The translations under genes and the position numbers were made by a program. Below, piece by piece: positions 35,263 to 43,879 of a stretch of DNA of 64,000 nt. The stretch covers positions 1,426,001-1,490,000 of the forward strand of contig JAGVRJ010000002.1 of assembly GCA_019059635.1 (NCBI GenBank). Direction: 5' to 3'. The notes under the pieces are model-generated. The model made no database searches. It was not told the DNA's origin and saw only the letters and a program-made list of their open reading frames with translations. Position 1 is the first letter of the stretch. Every line of letters begins with the position of its first letter. This stretch comes from Proales similis (taxonomy: Eukaryota > Rotifera > Eurotatoria > Ploima > Proalidae).

Positions 35263-38200
35263 ATGTCATCATCATCTTCGTCATCGGGCACTCAAACACT
35301 GCAGCATCACTCATCTATCCTAAACGGAAACTCGAACGCCAACGGTAAAGTAAAGAGCCCGACAAAGAACAAACTGAATCTGGCCGAGCAAGAGGCTCCT
35401 CGTGACAACAAGCGTATCAAACTCGAGGACGAGAGCAAGGTAAACCAGTGCGGTCTGCATCACAATCCTGCTTTATCCACTTTCTCGCCCTGCTCCGATT
35501 CTAATGCAAATTTAATGAAATATTGCTCGCTCACAGGCGACGCGCGCGCTCTTTCTTGGCCATTCACTCGCACTCGCATAATACGTTGCCACTCGGCCCA
35601 CCAAATCGACATCGTCATTCTTTCACATTAATCACGCACAAAAACACACACACACACGAAGTGACACTGAATATTTTAATTGTGGCAAATTTCATCTTAG
35701 GAGAACAGCAGCGCTAACGGAATCCTAAATCGACTAGAATCAAGCGCTCATCAAACGACACATCAGGAAGCAGCGGCCAACTTGAACATAAACCAGGAGA
35801 ACCAAGCAAACATGAGCCCGACTGAGACCAATCACAACAACTCGGCGAACGCGCAGGACATTGACGAGAGCCTTTACTCTCGTCAGCTTTACGTGCTCGG
35901 CCACGATGCCATGCGACGCATGCAGGCGTCCAACCTTCTCATCTGCGGCATGGGCGGCCTAGGCCTTGAGATAGCCAAGAACATTGTGCTTGGCGGTGTC
36001 AAGTCAGTGAGCATCTTCGATGAGCAAGAAGTCACGCACGACGACCTTGCCACCCATTTCTACCTGAGCGAGAAGGATGTGCGAAAGAACCGCGCTGATT
36101 GCACTTTGCCGCATTTGGCTGAATTGAACACGTACGTGAACGTGAACGTGCTCAAGGGCCCATTGAGCGTGGATAAGCTGTCCAACTATCAAGTGGTTGT
36201 CTTGACCGAGTCAAGTCTAGAGCAGCAGATTGAATTGGGCAATTACTGCCACCAGAACAACATCAGGTTCATAGTGGCTCAGACTCGTGGCGTGTTTGGC
36301 CAGATTTTCTGCGACTTTGGCGACAAATTCGAAGTGAATGACGTGGACGGCGAACAGCCGCTTAGCACTATGATTTCCGCCATAAACAACGACGCCGAAG
36401 GAACGGTGACCACTCTGGACGAGACAAGGCACGGACTCGAAGACGGCATGATTGTCACTTTCTCCGAAGTCAAAGGCATGAGCGAGGTGAACGGACGCGA
36501 ATTCAAAATCAAAGTGTTCGGCCCGTACACGTTCGGCATCGGCGACACCAAATCGTTCGGCACCTACATTCGCGGCGGATACGTGCACGAAGTGAAGAAG
36601 CCGCGCTTGTTATCGTTCAAGCCGATCAGCGAAGCGATGAAAGCTCCCGAATGCCTGATCAGCGATTTCACCAAGCTGGACGACTCAAACTCGACCCACT
36701 TGGCCTTCACTGCCCTGGAAGAGTTTGTGAAGCAAAAGGGCAGCTTGCCTCGTCCATGGCACCACGAGGACGCGAGCGAGTTTGTTCGCATCGCCCAAGA
36801 GGTCAACGCCAAACTGTTCAATTTCGAAAACGTCAGCGAATATATTCTGCGTTTGCTCTCGAGCACTGCCCGCGGACAGCTCATACCGATGATGGGCGTC
36901 ATCGGTGGCACCGCCGCTCAAGAGGTGATGAAAGCCTGCTCGGGCAAGTTCACCCCAATTAGCCAATACTTCTATTTCGACTGTCGCGAGTGTTTGCCAG
37001 AAAAGCCGCTGTTCGAGCAGATCGATCCGGCCAACTACTTGGTGAGCGACGAGAGTCAGCTGCGATACAAAGCTCAGATCGCCGTTTTTGGCACTCAATT
37101 CCAGCAAAAGTTGGCATCTTTCAACGCATTCTTGATCGGAGCGGGTGCGATCGGCTGCGAATACCTGAAGAACTTGGCTATGATGGGAGCCAGCTCAGGC
37201 ACTGGCAGATTGACCATCACCGACATGGATACGATTGAAAAGTCAAATCTAAATCGACAGTTCCTGTTCAGATCAAACGACCTTCAGCAGCCAAAATCGA
37301 CCGTAGCGGCCCGAGCAGCCAAGAAAATGAATCCAAGTCTGAACATTGAAGCTCACACGAACAGAGTGGGCGCCGAAACAGAGCACATTTACAATGACTC
37401 ATTTTTCGAGGGCCTTGATGTCACCCTGAACGCCCTTGACAACATCGACGCTCGAATCTACGTCGATCGACGATGCGTCTTTTACCAGAAGCCGTTGATC
37501 GAGTCAGGCACTTTGGGAACCAAAGGAAATGTGCAGCTGGTCAAGCCGTTCTTGACCGAGTCCTACTCTTCCTCGCAAGATCCTCCGGAGAAGTCGATTC
37601 CCTTCTGCACCCTAAAGAACTTTCCCAACGCGATCGAACACACACTGCAGTGGGCTCGTGATGCGTTCGGCGGTATGTTCACCAACCCGGCCATGGCTGC
37701 TGTGGAGTTCATTCGAAAACCGAGCGAATACATCGACAGAGTGACCAAGCTGCAGGGCTCGCAGCCTTTCGACGAGCTCAGTCAAGTCCATAAAGTGTTG
37801 AGCGAAGAAAAGCCAAGCTCGTTTGCCGACTGCGTCAGATGGGCGCGTTTGACGTTCCAAGAATTTTACCACAATGCGATCGAGCAACTGTTGTACAATT
37901 TCCCGCGCGACCAACTCACAAGCAGCGGCGTGCCGTTCTGGTCTGGACCCAAAAGATGCCCTCATTCGCTGAATTTCAGCACCAGCAATCCCACGCATTT
38001 GGAATTTGTCTACGCGGCTGCCAACCTAAAGGCGCAGATGTACGGCTTTGAGCAAGTACGAAACAAAGAGAAGGTAGCCGAGATGGTGGATCAAATTCAA
38101 GTGCCCGCGTTCAAACCGAAACAAGGCGTGAAGATTCACACCTCGGACGCTGAGGCCCAGAACGCTTCAAACTCGGCTAGCGTTGAGCGCGATCAAATTG

Positions 38201-38961
38201 AAGAGCTCATTGCAAAGCTGAAAGCGATTTCCGACAATTTGCAGGGAGTCAAAATTGAGCCGATCGAATTCGAAAAAGACGACGACAACAACCTTCACAT
38301 GGACTTTATTGTGGCCTGCTCGAATCTGAGAGCTGAGAACTATGATATTGCACCAGCAGATCGACACAAGAGCAAACTGATTGCCGGTCGAATTATTCCG
38401 GCCATTGCTACCACTACCGCATTGATTGTCGGTCTTGACTGTATCGAGCTCTACAAGCTCATCCAAGGCCACGAGAAAATTGAATTCTATCGAAACACGT
38501 TTGTCAACTTGGCGCTGCCGTTCTTCGGCATGTCCGAGCCAGTGCCGCCCAAAAAGTCTAAATACTACGAGAACGAGTTCACTCTGTGGGACCGTTTCGA
38601 GGTTAAAGGCGAGATGACGCTCAAAGAATTCTTGGACTATTTCCAGCGCGAGCACAAGCTCGAGATCACAATGCTCTCTCAAGGCGTGACCATGCTTTAC
38701 GCTTTCTTCATGGACAAAAAGAAACTTGCCGAGCGACTTAACATGCCGTAAGTGGTTTAACTCAATCTAAAACCGTTAATTGAATGCGACAATTAATTGA
38801 CAAAATCTTTTGCTTGGCTCAGATTGTCCGAGGTTGTCAAGACGGTTAGCAAGAAAGACATTCCGAGTCATGTAGGCGCACTTGTCTTGGAAATGTGCTG
38901 CAACGACGCAGATGGTGAAGATCTCGAGGTGCCCTACGTCAAATATGTCCTGCCTAAATGA
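35263..38961 (+). CDS. UBA1: ubiquitin-activating enzyme E1
   Basis: Exons 35263-35439, 35701-38747 and 38823-38961; 1120 residues. UBA1 adenylates ubiquitin with ATP, forms a thioester on its cysteine and hands ubiquitin to E2 enzymes in cytosol and nucleus. Seen in order: a Ser-rich tail with a basic cluster (DNKRIKLED), the inactive adenylation half (SRQLYVLGHDAMRRMQAS), and the active adenylation half with FLIGAGAIGCEYLKNLAMMG. The catalytic cysteine is in SIPFCTLKNFPNAIEHTLQW (Cys695), followed by the C-terminal ubiquitin-fold domain ending YVLPK. The first intron (261 nt) splits off the disordered leader; the second lies near the C-terminus. The length exceeds vertebrate UBA1 (about 1058) because of the N-terminal extension. 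Confidence 0.96.
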
Positions 38962-39135
38962 GAATTAGATTCAAAGCAGTTCTAAGTTGGACTTTTTTTT
39001 AACTAAGTGTCGTTTAGCTGCTTTTTTTAAATTTTACGCATCTTTCCAGCAAAGCATATTCGTTTCCTCATTCTACATCCGCTCTAAGTAATTCGAATCA
39101 TTGGACACTAAACACTGCGCGTGCAATTAATATCA

Positions 39136-39141
39136 AATAAA
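39136..39141 (+). terminator. polyadenylation signal of UBA1
   Basis: AATAAA 174 bp after the UBA1 stop codon. Confidence 0.5.
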
Positions 39142-39274
39142 AATCGTAAATTAACAGCTCCTAGCGCTCCATGGGAAATTTAAAACTGTCACGTAACTGT
39201 GCTCCGTTATAGCATTTGTTGCTAGGACGCTGATTAGGGGCTCGGGAATTGCTCAACTGGATGCAATTCTTGCC

Positions 39275-39282
39275 TATAAATA
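39275..39282 (+). promoter_or_regulatory. TATA box of structured repeat, copy 1
   Basis: TATAAATA, 33 bp before the conserved block begins at 39308. A GGAATTGCTCAA element at 39245-39256 is shared (one mismatch) with copy 2 and sits at about -60, resembling the PSE-plus-TATA layout of small nuclear RNA genes. Strand and polymerase are inferred. Confidence 0.45.
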
Positions 39283-39307
39283 CAGGCGTTCTAGGTTAGT
39301 CTAGCTC

Positions 39308-39609
39308 GTGGATCTTACACGAACATCTAACAACATGATGTTCGACTGGAGGGAGATTCTCGCCAGAATAATATAGTGTTTCGCAAATCCAAAAAGGCAT
39401 ACTTCGTAGCTTCTTGCCCTTTCTAGAGTAAGAACCCACCGGCTCAGCCAGCCTGGCCCAGATGCCACACTGCGATCCCACTCAAAATGGGCAAAGTGTT
39501 TGGGCCAGGAGCGGCAGGGCCACAGTTGCAGCCGGCTGCGCGAGGCTTGAAAACCAAATTGTGCCTCATCAGCCCGGATACATCTGTGGCATGCTAGCAT
39601 CGCTTGGCT
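39308..39609 (+). repeat. structured repeat copy 1, candidate non-coding RNA
   Basis: Lines up with the second copy 1060 bp downstream at constant offset. Parts: leader 39308-39360 (six differences from copy 2), segment 39361-39392 (32 nt, unrelated to copy 2), core 39393-39567 (identical by eye), tail to 39609 with scattered substitutions. The leader folds into an 8-bp hairpin (39320-39327 with 39337-39344). The core has a long hairpin: CCTGGCCCA (39452) with TGGGCCAGG (39501), inner ACACT/AGTGT and CCCA/TGGG, loop CTCAAAA. The 3' tail lacks the closing stem seen in copy 2, so this copy may be defective. No match to U1-U12, 7SK, SRP, RNase P/MRP or tRNA that I can recognise. A 13-residue reading frame starts in the leader and stops in the variable segment. 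Confidence 0.7.
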
Positions 39610-40300
39610 TCTCCGAACGATTTGATTTCTTCCTTTGAACATAAAAAATGACTAAAAATCAAATGCCTTGTTGAGCTTAATTCAGCAAATTTGAACCGAA
39701 CTCGAGGTCAAGACTGCTGTTAGAAGAAAACCGTGCTGAATGAAAAAGAATCGAAGCAAAATGATAGCTGCCTGATAGAAGCAAAAGTTTTGGTATATTT
39801 TGGACAAAGGTCTCAAATTGCTAGTCTTTGATAATCGAGATAGAAAAGCCCTTCAAATTGTTTCGTTGTGAGCTCAAGCTTTGTGGATAACAGCAAGCGC
39901 ATTTGTCAAAAGAAAGCAAAAGAGTATTCTGCGCTGAAATTCGACTCTTATAAAGTCCTGTTCGATTCCGGCAAGTTTTAACGGGTGATTTGATTCACTT
40001 CAGCGGGTGATTTGAATTTATTGGGCGATTGTGTAAAACTCAACAATTTGGTTCTATTAGGGCTGGGTAAGTCTTGGCCAGTCTTTTCGATAAAGCTAGC
40101 CAGGCCTGAATTTTAGGAAATTCTCATTTAATAAAAGCATGTAATAAAAAACCATTTTGTGAATAATGTATTTAGTTGGAGTTATGTGCAGTCATCGCTA
40201 TATGATATGAGCGAAATGTAGAGATAAGATTTGCCTTCAAATCAGAAGTTGACACAATCCATAAATAGAGAAAGCTAATTGGTTGTCTGGTTGCTAGCAA
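39610..40300. other. spacer between the two structured repeats
   Basis: AT-rich non-coding sequence. A GTTCGATTCC motif at about 39961, followed by TTTT, recalls a tRNA B box but no tRNA fold is possible around it. Confidence 0.4.
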
Positions 40301-40335
40301 GGAATTGCGCAATCAAGAGAAATAATCAAGCTGGG

Positions 40336-40343
40336 TATAAAAG
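40336..40343 (+). promoter_or_regulatory. TATA box of structured repeat, copy 2
   Basis: TATAAAAG, 32 bp before the conserved block at 40368. The upstream GGAATTGCGCAA at 40301-40312 matches the copy 1 element in 11 of 12 bases, while the sequence between is not conserved, suggesting retained promoter elements. Confidence 0.5.
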
Positions 40344-40367
40344 GGACGCGATTTGAGTTCACAATTT

Positions 40368-40699
40368 GTGGATCTTGCACGAACGTCTAAAACCATGGCG
40401 TTCGACTGGAGGGAGATTCTTAGCTATGCAAAGCAAAATTACCCTTAAAGTCAAAGGCATACTTCGTAGCTTCTTGCCCTTTCTAGAGTAAGAACCCACC
40501 GGCTCAGCCAGCCTGGCCCAGATGCCACACTGCGATCCCACTCAAAATGGGCAAAGTGTTTGGGCCAGGAGCGGCAGGGCCACAGTTGCAGCCGGCTGCG
40601 CGAGGCTTGAAAACCAAATTGTGCCTCGTCAGCCTGGATACATCTGTGGCATGCTAGCGTTGCTCGGCTGGTGGCAGTTCTTTGCGAAGTATGCTTTTT
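40368..40699 (+). repeat. structured repeat copy 2, candidate non-coding RNA
   Basis: Parts: leader 40368-40420, unrelated 32-nt segment 40421-40452, core 40453-40627 identical to copy 1, then a tail. The leader hairpin (40380-40387 with 40397-40404) carries a G-C pair where copy 1 has A-T, plus a G-T wobble: paired changes that keep the stem. The core start AAAGGCATACTTCG (40453-40466) pairs over 14 bp, one wobble, with CGAAGTATGCTTTT (40685-40698), closing the whole core. The stem ends in TTTTT, which could end RNA polymerase III transcription. Predicted transcript about 330 nt. An alternative reading is an element with 14-bp terminal inverted repeats. A 17-residue frame begins at the leader ATG and ends in the variable segment. 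Confidence 0.7.
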
Positions 40700-41104
40700 C
40701 GACTCGTAAGAGGTGATTCGGGTTTTGATAGCTGAGATTCTCATCTAGTTTGAATTTTTGGTGGCTTTTATTCCAAGAACTCGACTAAGATTGACTGTTG
40801 ATTGCATCATAATGAATGAACTCGAAATGATTACTTTTTACTATTGAGACCCAAATTATGTGAAATGAAAAAGAATCGAAATTTGAGCTCGTCCCTGAAT
40901 GAAGCTACTCGTCGTTTAGCCTATTTTCCCGCATCCAAATGCAGGTGAGCATTTCGTGGTGATGATCACGCAAAATATAGCGTCACGCTTCACAGAGTCA
41001 TGAAGCAGTCTGATCATAAATAAAGGCCTTATGAAATCAGAAGCAGAAAAAAAAAAGCTTAAAAGAGCCAGTCAAAGTAGCTAATTTAAGAGCCGAATTG
41101 AATC
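40700..41104. other. 5' flank of tandem-thioredoxin gene
   Basis: Non-coding; an A-rich run at about 41046-41056. No clear promoter element. Confidence 0.4.
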
Positions 41105-42584
41105 ATGTCTGTGAAACACGTCAGTAGTCAAAAAGAGTTCGATGAGTTGACCAGTGGCTTAGCTGTAGTTGACTTCTCTGCCGTCTGGTGTGGTTAGTAT
41201 GACTTGAATTGAAGGCCTCCTTCTCGTTGTGTATTTGCCTTCATTGTATATAGGACCGTGTCGACGAATTTCGCCAACTTTCAAAGAGCTCGCCAAAAAG
41301 TACAAAGGAGAGATAAACTTCATTCATGTGGACGTTGACGAAGGTGCAGAGAAGCTGCCGAACGAAGTCGTCAAGATAAGCAGTGTGCCAACGTTTCACT
41401 TTTACCAGAACGGAAAACTCGTCGATCAATTCAGCGGCGCCAACACGACTACTCTCAAGACCAAGATAGAAAAACTGCATAAAAGTGCGGAGGAAAAAGC
41501 AACGTCTAGCCGCGAGAGTGACGAAAACGAAGTGCAGGCGGCGCAAGAGCAGATCAACGAAGTCCTGCATGTAAACACGGCCGAAGAGTACAACAAACAA
41601 ATAGCCGATGGCAAGGTGGTAATCGACTTTTCTGCTCAGTGGTGCATGCCTTGCAAAATAGTTGCGCCGATCTATGCCGATTTGGCCGCACGAAATCCGA
41701 ATATCAAGTTCCTTAAAGTGGACATTGACGAGGCAGCCGAAGAGCTTGAGGAAGTGCTTGAAAACATTCGCGCAGTTCCGTCTTTCCTCTTTTATCGAAA
41801 CGGCGTTCAAGTAGACACAATGGCCGGCGCGAATCCTGCCTCGCTGAAGAAGAAAATCGACAAGCTCAATTCAGAAGAGTCGTCCGACACAGTTGAACAA
41901 GCCGATAAGAATCAGGAGGCGAAAAAGGAGAGCGAAAACCAAAAAGAGGAAAAGAGCACGGACGATGCTTCGTTCGGCGAAGGTGACAAGTCTAGCCCAG
42001 AAGGCGATGAGGAGGCCAAGTCCGACTCGCCAAAACAAGCTGAAAACCAAACACCTGATCCGAACGATGACGAATTGCTACAAGATAAAGATGACCAAGT
42101 GCCAGAGAAAGATGTCGAAGAAGAAGAACAAAACGAGCAAGAGCAAAGCCAAATTGACGAAAAAGAGGAAAAAATGGACCAAGAGCCGGAAGTTAAGAAG
42201 GAGCAGTCTGACGATGAACAAATTGCCACTAAAATGGATGTTGACGAAAAACGTGAAGACGCACCAGAGCCGATCGAAAATGCCGAGAGTGAAAATGTTG
42301 AAGAGACAAACAAGCAGCAAGTGGAGAGCGGCCGCAATTCTGAAGAAGCAAACGATGATCATGATGATGCGGATGAAGCCACAGTTCATGCTGAGAAATC
42401 TGACTCGGCGATGCCTGAACAGAGCGAAGAAGGCAATGACCAGAAGAAAGAAGCTGACACTGAAGAGGCATCCGTGTCCAAATCAGATGAGACTACGAAA
42501 AAAGACGAAAAGCCAAAACGGGACGGACATCCCAAGTGTTCGAGCAAAAAACCCAAAAGGGCAAGCAACGCCAAAAATGACTGA
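41105..42584 (+). CDS. tandem thioredoxin-domain protein with long acidic tail
   Basis: Exons 41105-41192 and 41254-42584 (61-nt intron inside the active-site codons, phase 1); 472 residues. Domain 1 (about 1-105) has the active site WCGPC at 28-32 with the cis-proline motif SVPTFHFY. Domain 2 (about 132-235) has WCMPC at 159-163 with AVPSFLFY. Both CxxC pairs are intact, so disulfide reductase activity is likely. No signal peptide is seen, so the protein is cytosolic or nuclear. Residues from about 240 to the end are almost entirely Glu, Asp, Lys, Ser and Gln, apparently disordered, ending in a basic stretch (KKPKRASNAKND). Standard thioredoxins are about 105 residues and single-domain; the duplication plus acidic tail is not an arrangement I can name. 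Confidence 0.88.
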
Positions 42585-42698
42585 GCCTCCTCGAGATCGA
42601 TTTGGAGCTAAATGGAACCCGTTCGTCGTGAATTTAGCTCTGCCAATCTCGCTGTTCAAACATTTAAATTGAGTTTGGGAAATTTGTTTTTCGGCCAA

Positions 42699-42704
42699 AA
42701 TAAA
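42699..42704 (+). terminator. polyadenylation signal of tandem-thioredoxin gene
   Basis: AATAAA 115 bp after the stop and about 100 bp before the next start codon. Confidence 0.55.
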
Positions 42705-42805
42705 GAGCTTGGTCTAAAATAGACTTAATTATCCCAACCGACCGGGAGAGGAATATAATTCAGTCGAACTTGAGTCTAGCACTGCTTCTTCTTAAAGAAA
42801 AGCAA

Positions 42806-43631
42806 ATGCTTCTGATCGGCTTAACGGGTGGAATAGCCAGTGGCAAATCGACAGTCTCCAGGATATTCTCCGAGGAGCTTCATGTGCCAGTTGTCGACGC
42901 GGACGTTATCTCTCGCCAGGGTAGACACTTGGCCAATATCTCTACTCTCAGTCTGGTTGGTCTAAGTGGTCTCTCGCGTTCTAGTGGTTCAAACTGGTAC
43001 TATTGGATGGAAACGAGTAGTTGCTTTATTCGGAAGGGAGATTCTCGATTCGAATGATTCGGTCGACCGCGAGAGACTGGGACGATTAGTCTTTAGCGAT
43101 CCAGCTCAGCGCCGTAAACTAAACAAATGCCTTCATGGCCTCATACTTTTCGCCATTCTAAAACAACTTTTCTATCATTTGCTCAACGGTAATCTAAATG
43201 GCCACTAAGATGACTTCTAGCTCGATCTAAACACTGTTTCAGGGACCAGATATGTGATTTTGGACATTCCATTGCTGTTCGAAGCTAGGACGGGCCTCAG
43301 GTTTTTACATTCAAAGATTGTCGTTTACGGAGGCGACGAGCAACAGCAAATCACGCGCCTCTTAGCTCGCAATCCTGAGCTGAACGAGCGTGATGCTCGA
43401 TCAAGGATGTCGGCACAAATGGACAATTCAGAGCGACTGAAACTGGCCGATCATGTAATTGACAACTCGGGCAGCTTGGAGGCAACACGCACTCAAGTCA
43501 TAAGACTAAACGAGAAATTTCGTAAATCGAATCGATTCTGGATGATTCGTCTGCTTCTCTTCGCGTCGCTTTCATTGCTGCTCTTCGGCGCTCAAATGGC
43601 GTACCGGAGCGTTCGCAGCTACTTTTACTGA
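42806..43631 (+). CDS. DCAKD: dephospho-CoA kinase domain protein
   Basis: Exons 42806-42920, 42985-43188 and 43243-43631; 235 residues. The enzyme phosphorylates dephospho-CoA on the ribose 3' hydroxyl, the last step of CoA synthesis. The P-loop [12 protein letters not shown] is at residues 5-16. DADVISRQ and [12 protein letters not shown] match the CoaE fold, and [11 protein letters not shown] is the conserved C-terminal segment. A hydrophobic C-terminal helix ([16 protein letters not shown]) matches the tail anchor of animal DCAKD, which places it on a membrane, probably mitochondrial. The usual THP-type motif after the lid reads LHGL here, a deviation worth noting. Lies 248 bp upstream of PMS2 on the same strand. 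Confidence 0.88.
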
Positions 43632-43800
43632 TCTCAACGGCTGTTCAGACTCGTTCATCGAGCCGCTCCAGTTCAGATGAAGGCATGAAGAAATCAAAAC
43701 CTTCATCCACTAGCCTTCATTCAGCTGAGTTGAACGTAACGAAAGTGAACGAACGCATGCTAGTCATTCAACAAATCGCAGCGGTGTGTGCGCTCAAAGG

Positions 43801-43806
43801 AATAAA
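43801..43806 (+). terminator. polyadenylation signal of DCAKD
   Basis: AATAAA 170 bp after the DCAKD stop and 79 bp before the PMS2 start; a second copy starts about 10 bp further on. Confidence 0.4.
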
Positions 43807-43879
43807 AGCGAATAAATAAGAGCAAAAGTTGTTTATCACTCACTTGGTTTTTTGGTTAAATTTCATAAAAGAGCAGAGC

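Noticed and set aside
36217-38682. Several long minus-strand frames inside UBA1
   Set aside because: Shadows of the biased codon usage in the UBA1 coding strand; no family resemblance.
39430-39455. tRNA A-box match (TGGCTGAGCCGG) on the minus strand of the core
   Set aside because: No B box at the right spacing and no tRNA fold, so not a tRNA or tRNA-derived SINE as far as can be seen.
39393-39567. Core as SRP RNA, 7SK, RNase P/MRP or spliceosomal RNA
   Set aside because: Compared from memory with their conserved signatures; only a 10-base GTGGGATCGC match to SRP on the minus strand, without the SRP loops.
39955-39980. B-box-like GTTCGATTCC followed by TTTT between the repeats
   Set aside because: The T-stem does not pair and no A box or acceptor stem exists upstream.
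39330-40438. Short frames starting M-(M/A)-FDWREIL in the repeat leaders
   Set aside because: Only 13 and 17 codons, with stops in the variable segment; the paired stem changes argue more for RNA structure. The opening loosely recalls some protein N-termini, so a captured first exon remains a minor alternative.
39296-40744. Minus-strand open frames of 97-113 codons shared by the two repeats
   Set aside because: Their similarity only reflects the nucleotide identity of the core; they include no ATG context or domain, and the 32-nt segment breaks any shared protein.
41893-42672. 259-codon Lys/Arg-rich frame overlapping the acidic tail of the thioredoxin protein
   Set aside because: It is the same Glu/Lys-rich DNA read in the next frame; charge composition is a by-product.
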